Below are positions 32,656-40,517 of a stretch of DNA of 64,000 nt, in pieces. Positions within the stretch are counted from its first letter, which is position 1; the number at the start of each line of letters is the position of its first letter. The position numbers were made by a program, and so were the translations under genes. The stretch comes from Phyllobacterium calauticae (lineage in GTDB: Bacteria; Pseudomonadota; Alphaproteobacteria; Rhizobiales; Rhizobiaceae). The notes below the pieces were generated by a model. It saw nothing but the letters and a program-made list of their open reading frames with translations. It ran no database searches and was not told the origin of the DNA. The stretch covers positions 1,110,416 through 1,174,415 of the forward strand of contig NZ_JAGENB010000002.1 of the NCBI RefSeq assembly GCF_019991125.1. Direction: 5' to 3'.

Positions 32656-33915
32656 ATGCCAAGAACAGGCGGTATCTATAACGCTCCGGCTGGAACGAAA
32701 GGTATCCCGAATACCACGATCCAGTCAGCGCCGTACAATGCCCTGATTGATGATCTGGTGCAGGATGCAAATGCTGCACGTCCAATCACGGCGGGCGGGA
32801 CCGGGGCGACCAATGCTACCGACGCTCGACTGAACATCGGCGCATTGGCCTCCGCCGATCTGCTCGCAGCTCCCACGAAAGCCGTCCCGGTCGATAATGA
32901 TGGCATGGTCATCACGGATAGCGAGGACAGCGGCAAAATCAAGCGTGTGCTCTGGTCTGTGATCAAGGACAAGCTCAAGGCCTTTTTTGATCCGATCTAT
33001 CAGCGTGCTTTGGACGCTGTAGGCGCTATCGAGCTGAACAATGCACTTGCAGCCAATGCCGACACGCTCATCGATTTTCATTCCAGCTTCCCTGCAGTTG
33101 ACTTCGATTTTCGGATTATTCGTAGGAGCGGCGTCAACGGTGCTGCGGAGCTTTACAACAACGGCACTGGCGGCATGGCATTCAGGTCCGCAGGCGGCGG
33201 GTTTTCATTTGATAAGGATATAACTACTTCGGGATCGTTCCAAGCTAACGGCGGATCGTTGAACGTTCAGGCTGCCACTAGCGGTGGCAACGCCCACACT
33301 TGGTACCGCAAGAAGGACGGTAATTGGGGGGTCATCACTTACATGGACGGTGCGTCAGGTGCGTACACCGTGTCCATGGCCAACGGTGTTTCGTTCAATT
33401 TTAACACCGATGGGACGTTCAATGCGGGCGGCAAAGTGTACGCCGGTGCCGGGGCCTATCTCAACACTGACGGTAACCCGTACGGTTCTCGCTGGAATAC
33501 TTGGGGAAGCTACTACGCTTTCGACGCTATCAACGCTCGCATTGAACAGCGCGCAAGTGACTATGCCAACGCTGTTGTCGCCAACCGGCCCACCGGGGAT
33601 CGTTGCTGGGCAGTAGGATTTTGGGATGGTGATGGGGCACAGCCCTATTTCAACGGCGCTCCCGGCGTTACCCGCTTCCCGTGCGACAAGTCCACCGTGG
33701 ACTCAATGGCAGTGTTCGCGCTCCTACAGTACACCGGCCCGGCTAGTAGCCTCGGCCCAAATCAGCTCATCAACTCGGCAGAACTCGCTTATGCCAACGT
33801 TGGGAGCGGCGATGCGGCTTACCGGCCTCAGGGAACTTGGATGCTGTTTGGTCGCATCAACAGGGCTGTCGGAACCCCTCAGGGGCTTATCTCAATTTGG
33901 CAACGGAAATACTAA
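32656..33915 (+). CDS. tail fibre / receptor-binding protein
   Basis: 419 residues from ATG 32656, which has GGAGA six bases upstream (an ATG at 32644 is less well placed). The N-terminus has the repeat-type phage fibre sequence ITAGGTGATNATDARLNIGAL, the centre is glycine- and serine-rich beta structure (GGGFSFDKDITTSGSFQANGGSLNVQ), and the C-terminus QGTWMLFGRINRAV...LISIWQRKY matches the conserved end of rhizobial-phage fibre tips. It mediates host attachment. No template repeat or reverse transcriptase occurs in the prophage, so the tip is not diversified by a retroelement here. Confidence 0.85.
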   Translation: MPRTGGIYNAPAGTKGIPNTTIQSAPYNALIDDLVQDANAARPITAGGTGATNATDARLNIGALASADLLAAPTKAVPVDNDGMVITDSEDSGKIKRVLWSVIKDKLKAFFDPIYQRALDAVGAIELNNALAANADTLIDFHSSFPAVDFDFRIIRRSGVNGAAELYNNGTGGMAFRSAGGGFSFDKDITTSGSFQANGGSLNVQAATSGGNAHTWYRKKDGNWGVITYMDGASGAYTVSMANGVSFNFNTDGTFNAGGKVYAGAGAYLNTDGNPYGSRWNTWGSYYAFDAINARIEQRASDYANAVVANRPTGDRCWAVGFWDGDGAQPYFNGAPGVTRFPCDKSTVDSMAVFALLQYTGPASSLGPNQLINSAELAYANVGSGDAAYRPQGTWMLFGRINRAVGTPQGLISIWQRKY

Positions 33916-33925
33916 GGGGTCAGCG

Positions 33926-34420
33926 ATGAACGATGACGCAATTCCACAGGTCGCAGAAGCCAACCCTCCGGGGCTTTGGTATACGGCTGTCACCAATCCA
34001 CGTTACGAAAACGACAACCGCATCAGCTGTTTCGTCACATTTACCGATGGCGTGACAGCGCCCTTCACGTGCGGTCCCAATGACAGCATGGATTATGCGA
34101 GGGATATCTACGCCCGCGCCGCGGCTAACGATTTCGGGCCGGTCGCGCCTTATGCTCCACCGGTGGTCGCACCCAGCAGCCGCACGCTTTCGCCTGATCA
34201 GTTTTACACCCTTATCGACAGTCTGGGTAAACTCGATCAGTTCATGGCGGCGATTGAAGATGTCACACCAACAGCGAAAAAGCTGACCTGTCGCAACCAG
34301 TTCAATAACTCACTTTCCTTCACATGGGACATGGTTCTCATGACGCTCGTTGCGCCGAAAGTCTGGGGCGAGGCGTGGCAGGATAATCTTGCCGCCTCTT
34401 GGGTCGCAGCCTCCGCCTAA
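33926..34420 (+). CDS. tail fibre-associated protein (probable fibre assembly factor)
   Basis: 164 residues from ATG 33926 with AAGGGG nearby; a 100-codon upstream extension of the frame lies inside the fibre gene and is an artefact. First half beta-rich (LWYTAVTNPRYENDNRISCFVTFTDGVTAPFTCGPND), second half helical (LSPDQFYTLIDSLGKLDQFMAAIED...). Small proteins directly downstream of fibre genes usually help fibre folding or cap the fibre. Confidence 0.6.
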   Translation: MNDDAIPQVAEANPPGLWYTAVTNPRYENDNRISCFVTFTDGVTAPFTCGPNDSMDYARDIYARAAANDFGPVAPYAPPVVAPSSRTLSPDQFYTLIDSLGKLDQFMAAIEDVTPTAKKLTCRNQFNNSLSFTWDMVLMTLVAPKVWGEAWQDNLAASWVAASA

Positions 34421-34456
34421 CAGGCAAAAATACCTCCTCAAAATCAGGAAATCATC

Positions 34457-35158
34457 ATGGACAGAACCATCCCTCGCGGGGCGGCGATCCTGCTCGACTT
34501 TGCGTATCGAACAGACGCCGGAAGCCCGCCGCCAGCATGCTATGAAACCATCTTCGGCAATCGTCAGAACCGCCTTTCCAAGCCCATCACAAAGATGACA
34601 TTGGGCGAGTTGATCGACGCACAGCGTAACTGGTCAAACAATGCTTGGGTGAAGCAGAACTGGGGTTACGACAAGGCATCGTCAGCGTCCGGCGCGGCCC
34701 AGTTCATGCGGGCCACGCTTCAGGACCTATCGCGCGAGCTTGGTCTATCTGGGTCGCAGGTGTTCGATGCTGACTTTCAGGATCGGCTTGCCTACCATCT
34801 CCTGAAGCGGCGCGGCTATGAGGATTTCATGGCCGGGAAGATCAGCCGGGCGGAATTTGGCAGACGACTTGCGCAGGAATGGGCATCATTCCCAGTCCTC
34901 GCGGCCACCAAGGGCGGCTCTCGCGTCGTCAGTCGTGGCCAGTCCTTCTATGCCGGTGACGGCGTCAACAAGTCTCTGGTGGCGCCTGAGGCCGTGGAAG
35001 CTGTTCTTGACCGCGTGAAAGCTGCCGCTTCGGCTCCAGTCACGCCGACACCTGTTGAACCAGCAAAGCCGCAACCTACACCAGATCAGCCTGCCAAACC
35101 GCAATCGCTCTTTGCGATCCTCGCTGGCCTGCTCGGTCGCATCTTCAAGAATGGATAA
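34457..35158 (+). CDS. endolysin, lysozyme-like muramidase
   Basis: 233 residues. CYETIFGNRQNRLSKPITKMTLGELIDAQ with a probable catalytic Glu (E30), SSASGAAQFMRATLQDL and DADFQDRLAYHLLKRRGYEDFMAGKIS form a phage lysozyme-like domain (about 20-170) of the same group as the domain in the 823-residue virion protein. The last 60 residues are a Pro/Lys linker and a hydrophobic tail (LFAILAGLLGRIF) that may associate with the membrane. First gene of the lysis cassette; AGGAAA precedes the ATG. Cleaves peptidoglycan after holin release or by membrane-tethered export. Confidence 0.82.
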   Translation: MDRTIPRGAAILLDFAYRTDAGSPPPACYETIFGNRQNRLSKPITKMTLGELIDAQRNWSNNAWVKQNWGYDKASSASGAAQFMRATLQDLSRELGLSGSQVFDADFQDRLAYHLLKRRGYEDFMAGKISRAEFGRRLAQEWASFPVLAATKGGSRVVSRGQSFYAGDGVNKSLVAPEAVEAVLDRVKAAASAPVTPTPVEPAKPQPTPDQPAKPQSLFAILAGLLGRIFKNG

Positions 35159-35161
35159 GAC

Positions 35162-35356
35162 ATGTCTCAGCACAACAAGCTTTGGATTTCTCTCGTCATG
35201 GCCATTGCGGCATTCCTTCGCTCATATTCCGGCATTGACCTTGGCGTTGACGATGCGACGGCAACCGCCATCGTTGGCGCGATCTGGTCGGCGCTGGTCT
35301 GGCTTATCCCGAACGGAAAGCCGGTAAGCAAACCGGACGGTGATCAGAATGGCTAG
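35162..35356 (+). CDS. holin candidate
   Basis: 64 residues with two hydrophobic segments (LWISLVMAIAAFL and ATAIVGAIWSALVWLI) separated by a short acidic loop and ended by a polar tail, a class-II-like holin layout. Directly follows the endolysin and overlaps the Rz-like gene. Could instead be an anti-holin, given the second membrane protein at 35718. Confidence 0.6.
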   Translation: MSQHNKLWISLVMAIAAFLRSYSGIDLGVDDATATAIVGAIWSALVWLIPNGKPVSKPDGDQNG

Positions 35357-35588
35357 TTTTTTATCCCTCATTTCGGGCGGCAATGGGCTCCTGGTAGCGC
35401 TTGGCGTGTTTCTGGCCGGATTGGTCGCCGCGTTTCTTAAAGGCCGCTCTGTGGAGCGAGGCAACCAGAAGGAAAGGAATTCCGATGCTCTGCAGAACCA
35501 TTACAAGGACGTTGCTGATGCTGCTGATGCTCGTGGCCGCGTCAATGCTGACAGCGTGCGGGACAATGACCCTTATCGGCGCGACTGA
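35349..35588 (+). CDS. Rz-like i-spanin
   Basis: 79 residues: one N-terminal membrane anchor (GLLVALGVFLAGLVAAFL) and a periplasmic charged helix (KGRSVERGNQKERNSDALQNHYKDVADAADARGRVNADSVRDNDPYRRD). It overlaps the holin candidate by eight bases and contains the start of the Rz1-like lipoprotein in another frame. Inner-membrane half of the spanin pair that fuses inner and outer membranes at lysis. Confidence 0.72.
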   Translation: MASFLSLISGGNGLLVALGVFLAGLVAAFLKGRSVERGNQKERNSDALQNHYKDVADAADARGRVNADSVRDNDPYRRD

Positions 35589-35721
35589 TCCTGTCAAAAG
35601 GGATGTGTGCAGCAAGGTATTCGGTCCGGTGACCTATTCCAGCCGGGACACCCCTGAAACCCAGTTACAGGCACGCCGAAACAACGCGGCCTATGACAGT
35701 TATTGCAAGGGGAAGAAATGA
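35485..35721 (+). CDS. Rz1-like o-spanin lipoprotein, nested start in Rz
   Basis: 78 residues in the +1 frame relative to Rz. Signal sequence RTLLMLLMLVAASM with lipobox LTA-C (CGTMTL), followed by a periplasmic part with two further cysteines (VCSKV, SYCKG). ATG 35485 has AAGGAAT upstream; the gene begins within Rz and runs 133 bases past its stop, an overlapped Rz/Rz1 arrangement. Confidence 0.75.
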   Translation: MLCRTITRTLLMLLMLVAASMLTACGTMTLIGATDPVKRDVCSKVFGPVTYSSRDTPETQLQARRNNAAYDSYCKGKK

Positions 35722-36038
35722 CCGAAGCCAGCCAAGAACGCGCACTCGGTCGCCTTGAAAGTAAGGTTGATCTGATCCTTGTCGATAACGAGCGGGCTGT
35801 TCATTCCCGCAAGGAGCAGTATGAGAAGCTTGAGCAGATCACCCGGAAGGCCGATAGTACAGACCGGAAAATCGACAGCATCGACGGCCGATTAAAGGCC
35901 GTCGAAGAACCAGTTGCAGACTTTGAGAAGTGGCGCGAACGGGCAATCGGCGCATTGATGCTGGTCAGCTTTGTGTCGGCATCGTTGGGCGCTTTCATCC
36001 CTTGGATCATCAAAAAAATCACGACGCTTTTGACCTGA
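35718..36038 (+). CDS. coiled-coil protein with C-terminal membrane anchor (XhlA-like, lysis cassette)
   Basis: 106 residues from ATG 35718 with AAGGGGA upstream, overlapping the Rz1 stop (ATGA). The first 75 residues form a coiled coil (RALGRLESKVDLILVDNERAVHSRKEQYEKLEQITRK; STDRKIDSIDGRLKAVEEPV), the end is one membrane segment (ALMLVSFVSASLGAFIPWIIKKI). This is the plan of XhlA-like lysis or holin-accessory proteins; it may be the actual holin partner. Confidence 0.6.
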   Translation: MTEASQERALGRLESKVDLILVDNERAVHSRKEQYEKLEQITRKADSTDRKIDSIDGRLKAVEEPVADFEKWRERAIGALMLVSFVSASLGAFIPWIIKKITTLLT

Positions 36039-36202
36039 GAAATAGCTATTGAGGCCCGGTAGCGACTGCTTATCGATGGTAGAGCTTTCTCGCAACGATT
36101 ATGTGGTTGTTTGTATCAGCTGTGATCCTTGGATCTATGGCGTTTGTGTTTAATGGAGGGGAGGTGTTCCATAGCAGGATCGGAGACATTCGGTATAGGT
36201 CA

Positions 36203-37291
36203 TTAGTTAGGTGATCGTGTCTGCTTGACTATAGTGCCGTTTTCCCAGGGCTTATCTTTGAACTCAACACTTGTGAAATCGAACGCTCCGGAGAGCCCAC
36301 GCATGCCCTTTGCTTTCAATTCAAAGCAAAGTTCTTCTTCAAAGGGAATGCCCTTATTGGGTTCAGCACTTACAACCTTGGAAGTGTATCGATCAATTAA
36401 TGCATTGAAGCGTGTATAAGCAAATTTTCTAGAGTCGAGTGGGTGTAAAACAAAATCCGCGTCCGAATAATATTTCGCACTTTTTTCGTTATTTTCCATT
36501 GTAATATTCCCAAATTGGTACGGGGCGGGCCAATCGTACCTAATCCTCTGTAATTCTGGGAAATGAAGCATAGGGAACTCTGCGGAGACATCCCCTACGT
36601 TTGTAAGCCAAAACTCCATCTCGATAATTTGACGACCTAGCGTCAGCATACGGCTGGTAAAGCGTATCTCAAGCTCCAATTCAGGGGATGCGGTTCGTCG
36701 AAATGCGTCTTCAATGTCGTAGTGCTCCATCTCAAAAGTTGAAGCTCCACTCCGCTTGAAATAGCCTTTTTGACCGCTAGCTTCACTCCGATGTGGGCGC
36801 CTATCTGAACGGGGAACGACAACCACAACGTATCCTTTGGATGGATTATCCATGGAGGCAAATGAATGCACTTGGATACCAGAGTTTTTTGGTTGCAAAA
36901 GATTACCAACTTGAGAATTCAAATCTGAATGCGCTTGTTCATAATTGGAAAATGGCAACAAACTAGAAGCGCAATCTATTTTCTCATCATCTTTTCGGCA
37001 TTGGACGCCGAAGACAAGTATTCCCCCAGCAGAGTTGCTGAACGCGGAAAGTGCTTTCGCAATCACACCTCTACCGTGTTTGGTGGCAATCCCATCGGCA
37101 TCAAACACGGGTTGTTGGCCAAGCGCTTCTTTGAAATCCAGCTGTAGGCTTTCCTGAATTCTGTTCTTTATAGCATCGTGCAACGCTACTTCGCCTCGGG
37201 CAAGAATATCATCTATTTCCATTTCAAAAGCCCAGAATCTAGGTTGTGTTTTTATCGATGCTTGCGGTATCCACTTACTAATCCAGTTCAT
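36203..37291 (-). CDS. AlbA_2 (Schlafen-type) domain protein, putative defence cargo
   Basis: 362 residues (an internal Met at 37225 is an alternative start). The N-terminal domain, about 45-190, is of the AlbA_2/Schlafen type: ESLQLDFKEAL, then GRGVIAKALSAFSNSAGGILVFGVQ and later GYVVVVVPRSDRRPHRS...GQKGYFKRSG; the family binds nucleic acid or nucleotides and includes tRNA-targeting and defence proteins. The C-terminal 170 residues are beta-rich and unrecognised. Its start overlaps the stop of the membrane-protein gene at 37288, so the two are a translationally coupled pair. Minus strand, AT-richer than the virion genes, directly right of the lysis cassette: a typical accessory slot. Confidence 0.72.
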   Translation of the reverse strand: MNWISKWIPQASIKTQPRFWAFEMEIDDILARGEVALHDAIKNRIQESLQLDFKEALGQQPVFDADGIATKHGRGVIAKALSAFSNSAGGILVFGVQCRKDDEKIDCASSLLPFSNYEQAHSDLNSQVGNLLQPKNSGIQVHSFASMDNPSKGYVVVVVPRSDRRPHRSEASGQKGYFKRSGASTFEMEHYDIEDAFRRTASPELELEIRFTSRMLTLGRQIIEMEFWLTNVGDVSAEFPMLHFPELQRIRYDWPAPYQFGNITMENNEKSAKYYSDADFVLHPLDSRKFAYTRFNALIDRYTSKVVSAEPNKGIPFEEELCFELKAKGMRGLSGAFDFTSVEFKDKPWENGTIVKQTRSPN

Positions 37292-37659
37292 CCTAGCCGC
37301 GGCGATGACCCTATTTTAATCAATGCGGCCAATGTGATTGAAAAGATGAATATACTCGCCGGGATAAGGCCCCACATCGGTAGATAATCCAGAATTTTAT
37401 GTGCACCAACCCACGAAACAGGTTTAGTCGCCCAAGTGAATCCAAAATATTTTAGGGCGTCCAGTAGTGAAACAGCGGTCCATTGACCTGTTCGTAGGTA
37501 ACCCAAGACCTGATAGCCAAGTGAGATGAGACCAACCAAGCCCATCGCCATAAGCGCAATCACATATGCGCTTATGAGCCAAAGGACGATCGTTTTGAGA
37601 GGCATATCTTCGCTTTGTGGACGAGGATCATTTTTAATTTCTTCACGCCATTTTTCCAA
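37288..37659 (-). CDS. three-segment membrane protein coupled to the AlbA_2 gene
   Basis: 123 residues starting at TTG 37659, which has the strong Shine-Dalgarno GGGGAGG five bases upstream; no in-frame ATG is available. Membrane segments: TIVLWLISAYVIALMAMGLVGLISLGYQVLG (long or two helices) and LPMWGLIPASIFIFSITLAALI, with a short amphipathic part between. Overlaps the AlbA_2 gene by four bases. A membrane partner plus an AlbA_2 effector would suit a sensor-effector exclusion system, but this pairing is inferred only. Confidence 0.62.
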   Translation of the reverse strand: MEKWREEIKNDPRPQSEDMPLKTIVLWLISAYVIALMAMGLVGLISLGYQVLGYLRTGQWTAVSLLDALKYFGFTWATKPVSWVGAHKILDYLPMWGLIPASIFIFSITLAALIKIGSSPRLG

Positions 37660-37683
37660 TCCATCCTCCCCCTCGTGACAAAG

Positions 37684-37926
37684 TCACTCCATGTCCGGTA
37701 CATCACCCGACTGAAACAGAACAGTCGGTGGTCCGTATTCCCCAATGTCAGGTTGTGCTTCTCTCGCCCAGGCTATGACGCCGACGTGCTTGCCGGCCAG
37801 ATCCCGAGCAGTTCGTATCGCACGGTCTTCGACCTCGAATTGCATTGCCTCAAATGCTGGCACGAGTTCACCTTCGTCACTGCGAGAGAAGGCCATAACA
37901 ACTATGAGTTTTGCACGTGGGGCCAT
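37684..37926 (-). CDS. conserved small phage protein of unknown function
   Basis: 80 residues: KLIVVMAFSRSDEGELVPAFEAMQFEVEDRAIRTARDLAGKHVGVIAWAREAQPDIGEYGPPTVLFQSGDVPD. I recognise this pattern (acidic small alpha/beta protein with VIAWAREA and EYGPPTVLFQ) from accessory regions of rhizobial prophages, always without a known role. GAAGGA precedes the ATG by seven bases. Same direction as the AlbA_2 pair; 25 bases separate it from the membrane gene. Confidence 0.65.
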   Translation of the reverse strand: MAPRAKLIVVMAFSRSDEGELVPAFEAMQFEVEDRAIRTARDLAGKHVGVIAWAREAQPDIGEYGPPTVLFQSGDVPDME

Positions 37927-37993
37927 TAAGTATCCTTCCCTCAGAACTCCAGATTGCCCGAGCCCTCCCGGGAGTCAACTATATCGACGTTGC

Positions 37994-38437
37994 CTATCGT
38001 TCAGAGGCTTGTGTGGCCGTTCGAGGTCCCAGCGTTAAATTGCCGGTCGGCTCGCACGCATCTATGTCATCTTCATCAATGACCTTCTCGCCGCGCTCTG
38101 CGTCACGTTGGACAGCACGTTCGCTCTTACCTGTGATTTTTGCAGTCTCGGCAGTGAATCTATCGGCAGGAGCGGAATTAGTTTCGCCAAGTTGGCGAAC
38201 CTTTTCCCGACAGACGCCTGTGGCCCCCAGTTTTGCTTCTGGATGCAATTCCTCATAGATCGCTTTGCGTCTTGCTGTCTGCGAAGCCCTGACAGTCGGA
38301 GTCAGATCATTGCGGTAAATATTCTTCAGGAAATAAGTCCTCTCCATCATCATCGGACGTCGAGCGATTTCCATCCCACTTCGACCAAAAGATATCCGCA
38401 CTTCTCCGGTACGCACGAAGCTGGATCTCGACATCAA
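37994..38437 (-). pseudogene. chimeric remnant: ParB-like DNA-binding core fused to a foreign tail
   Basis: The open frame of 147 codons contains, from about residue 40, the post-nuclease core of ParB-like proteins: LTPTVRASQTARRKAIYEELHPEA and RFTAETAKITGKSERAVQRDAERGEKV. The N-terminal ParB nuclease domain that must precede it is absent; instead its first 43 codons lie over the 3' end of the HEPN-like gene in another frame. After GEKV the frame continues VIDEDDIDACE, almost the same as VIDEDDLEACE in the neighbouring 310-residue protein. So both ends look recombined. It may still be translated, but not as a normal ParB. Confidence 0.6.
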
Positions 38438-39239
38438 TGAGAATTACGGCAGATCCAATCGCAAGGTTTTCCCATATGTCCGAACTGAGCTTTGCCATCT
38501 CAAATAGGTCATTTATCGTCGGACGGTTCTGTTCCTTGTAACTAGCCATATGTGCCAATTGCTTGTTTCGCATCTTCTTCAAGCGCTTAAGGCGACCGTC
38601 CTGGGCAACTGCATTGAAGGCTGATATGGCCCGTTTCAAACGCTCCGGGTCATGGGCATCCTGTAGATTATTGAGGGATGCCTCGCGCTCTAGGAATTCG
38701 ATTGCTGTTTTGAGATGCCGGTCGTCTTCATACCTCACCGGTAGGAAAGCACGCGTTATGAACATATGAAGCCTGAAGAGCAGCCCGTCGATAACGAGTT
38801 GAGCGGCGCGACCGGCATTCGCCTCCTCGAGGGTGGCTTTGCACTCAGGGCTATCCCAGCGCTTGACAGTCTCGACCATCGCCAGGGAAAGAACGGCATC
38901 CTGGTACCCCAGTGCTGCGGCCTCGCGAAGGTTGTTCCACTCATTTTTGGCGATTGTTGGATTGTTAGGTGGGGACATAAGAACCATCTCGCACGCTTCC
39001 AAATCATCCTCATCAATGACGTGCTCAGCAACAGCATATGGCGGGCCATCGAACCATCCCTGCTGTTCCGCTTCAGTTCGGGACAATATCTGGTGACTGA
39101 TCGTGTCACCTTGTTTCGCGGCCATCGTCATTTCATCGATACGAATGGCAATCACCACGCGGCTACCAACATCGGTGCAACGATAGGTCTTTCCCCATAC
39201 CGTAAACTCAGTGCCGATGCTGAAGTCTGAGATTTTCAT
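38307..39239 (-). CDS. two-domain protein: small rhizobial domain + HEPN-like (AbiU2-type) helical domain
   Basis: 310 residues with GAGGAG eight bases upstream of ATG 39239. Residues 1-82 resemble a small stand-alone family (FSIGTEFTVWGKTYRCTDVGSRVVIAIRI, WFDGPPYAVAEHVIDEDDLEACE). Residues 95-300 are all helical and contain LKRLKKMRNKQLAHMASYKEQN; R224-NKQLA-H230 fits the R-x4-6-H active-site motif of HEPN ribonucleases and the RNK-x-x-AH pattern of AbiU2-like proteins. A role in abortive infection or phage exclusion is inferred. It overlaps the ParB-like remnant at its 3' end, and the two share the VIDEDD sequence. Confidence 0.62.
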   Translation of the reverse strand: MKISDFSIGTEFTVWGKTYRCTDVGSRVVIAIRIDEMTMAAKQGDTISHQILSRTEAEQQGWFDGPPYAVAEHVIDEDDLEACEMVLMSPPNNPTIAKNEWNNLREAAALGYQDAVLSLAMVETVKRWDSPECKATLEEANAGRAAQLVIDGLLFRLHMFITRAFLPVRYEDDRHLKTAIEFLEREASLNNLQDAHDPERLKRAISAFNAVAQDGRLKRLKKMRNKQLAHMASYKEQNRPTINDLFEMAKLSSDIWENLAIGSAVILIDVEIQLRAYRRSADIFWSKWDGNRSTSDDDGEDLFPEEYLPQ

Positions 39240-39339
39240 TCAGAATACTCCTCGAATGGCCGCGTCCTCACCTTGTGGATAGCAGGGATTGTCACAAATC
39301 GCCTTTGCCAACAGCGTTGATCCGTCCAACAGTGTTGAG

Positions 39340-39915
39340 ATGTCTCTTCAGTATCATTCGACGCAAGCATTTAAAGCAATCCGTACGCGTGATCAGATCC
39401 GCAGGATTGGCTTTGTAAATGGCTATCCGCTCTGGACAGACGAAGAGGACGCGCACTGCCGACGGCTTTACCCAAACTACAACGCATTAGAACGTGTCCT
39501 TTCACGGCGAACGCGCCAGGCCATTGTGAAGCGTTGTTGGGTACTTGGTATAACCAGACATGTGCATCGATGGACCGATACCGAGCGATCGAGACTTCGA
39601 TCATTGTATCAGTCGGCATCTTGGGCGGAGATAGACAAGGCCTTTCCATTCTCTACCCGTTCAAAGACACGAGCTGTTGCCAAGTCTTATGGTTTTCGTA
39701 GACCAAGACGCCCCTACAAGCCCACCGGGTTCGAAATCATCGACTGCTTACGAGATAGGGCATTTGTTTTGAAATTTACGATGCCCGATCTTGACGCCAT
39801 GAGCAGGGGCAAGAAATATTTTACCAAAGCAAAATGGCGACGCGGCAAAATTGATGCGGCAATAATTAGCCGTGCGGCAAAAGCACTGGGCGGCAGGCTG
39901 GAAATAGAGTGGTAA
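39340..39915 (+). CDS. Myb/SANT-like helix-turn-helix protein, paralogue A
   Basis: 191 residues from ATG 39340 (TTG 39289 would add 17). Two tryptophan-containing HTH-like units: PLWTDEEDAHCRRLYPNYNALERVLSRRTRQAIVKRCWVLGI and HRWTDTERSRLRSLYQSASWAEIDKAF; basic middle (FRRPRRPYKP), and a C-terminal domain ending SRAAKALGGRLEIEW. That ending recurs in the convergent gene at 39987 (VKALGGRLVVKW), as does the central layout. Probably a DNA-binding regulator of the prophage. The lone plus-strand gene in the right accessory region. Confidence 0.6.
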   Translation: MSLQYHSTQAFKAIRTRDQIRRIGFVNGYPLWTDEEDAHCRRLYPNYNALERVLSRRTRQAIVKRCWVLGITRHVHRWTDTERSRLRSLYQSASWAEIDKAFPFSTRSKTRAVAKSYGFRRPRRPYKPTGFEIIDCLRDRAFVLKFTMPDLDAMSRGKKYFTKAKWRRGKIDAAIISRAAKALGGRLEIEW

Positions 39916-39986
39916 AATTTGTGGAATCTTCGCCCCAAAAATCCTGTTAGAGACGATGAACGGCGCCCACTCTACATATTCATTGT

Positions 39987-40517
39987 TCATTGTTCATCGT
40001 CCCATTTAACTACGAGTCTTCCCCCGAGGGCTTTAACAGCATCGTACATCATGCCTGGAGAAATGATGTTTACTGAACCTGTTTTTGAAAAAAAATCGCC
40101 CTTGTATTTCAAACTGCGGTCGAAATCGCGCAAGCTCATCTTTCGCTCTTTGATTTTGGCGCGAATTTCATCGTACATTTTATTCCCAGTCAAAACCAAC
40201 TCACGCTTTGCCAGCTTTAGTTTGCTGCGACACATAAATGACCGAATTGTTGGAGGATTGATATTCACAATTGCAGCAATATCGACGTAACGAAAACAGG
40301 TTTTTGCAAGCTCACGGATTTGTCGTTCTTGTATGTTTGTAATCCATTTACGGCCAGACAGATTGAGAACGTCGTTGGCTCGTTTTCTAATGCCGAGCGC
40401 AGATCTGTGAGGAAGTAATCGCAAAAGTTGCGGTTTATCGGTGAGATATAAGGCTATTACCAGATCATCCTCAGCCTGTTTCCAAAACCGTTGGGACGCT
40501 TCACGCGGACGGGTCAT
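39987..40517 (-). CDS. Myb/SANT-like helix-turn-helix protein, paralogue B
   Basis: 176 residues. N-terminal HTH-like units (FWKQAEDDLVIALYLTDKPQLLRLLPHRSALGIRKRANDVL and ITNIQERQIRELAKTCFRYVDIAAIVNINPPTIRSFMCRSKL), then a C-terminal domain MYDEIRAKIKERKMSLRDFDRSLKYKGDFF...AVKALGGRLVVKW that aligns with the end of paralogue A. Overlaps the preceding minus-strand gene by ATGA at 40514. Probable DNA-binding protein of the lysogen. Confidence 0.6.
   Translation of the reverse strand: MTRPREASQRFWKQAEDDLVIALYLTDKPQLLRLLPHRSALGIRKRANDVLNLSGRKWITNIQERQIRELAKTCFRYVDIAAIVNINPPTIRSFMCRSKLKLAKRELVLTGNKMYDEIRAKIKERKMSLRDFDRSLKYKGDFFSKTGSVNIISPGMMYDAVKALGGRLVVKWDDEQ

Noticed and set aside
32656..33915. 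Diversity-generating retroelement acting on the tail fibre
   Set aside because: The fibre end looks like a conserved tip, but no reverse transcriptase gene or template repeat is found anywhere in the prophage.
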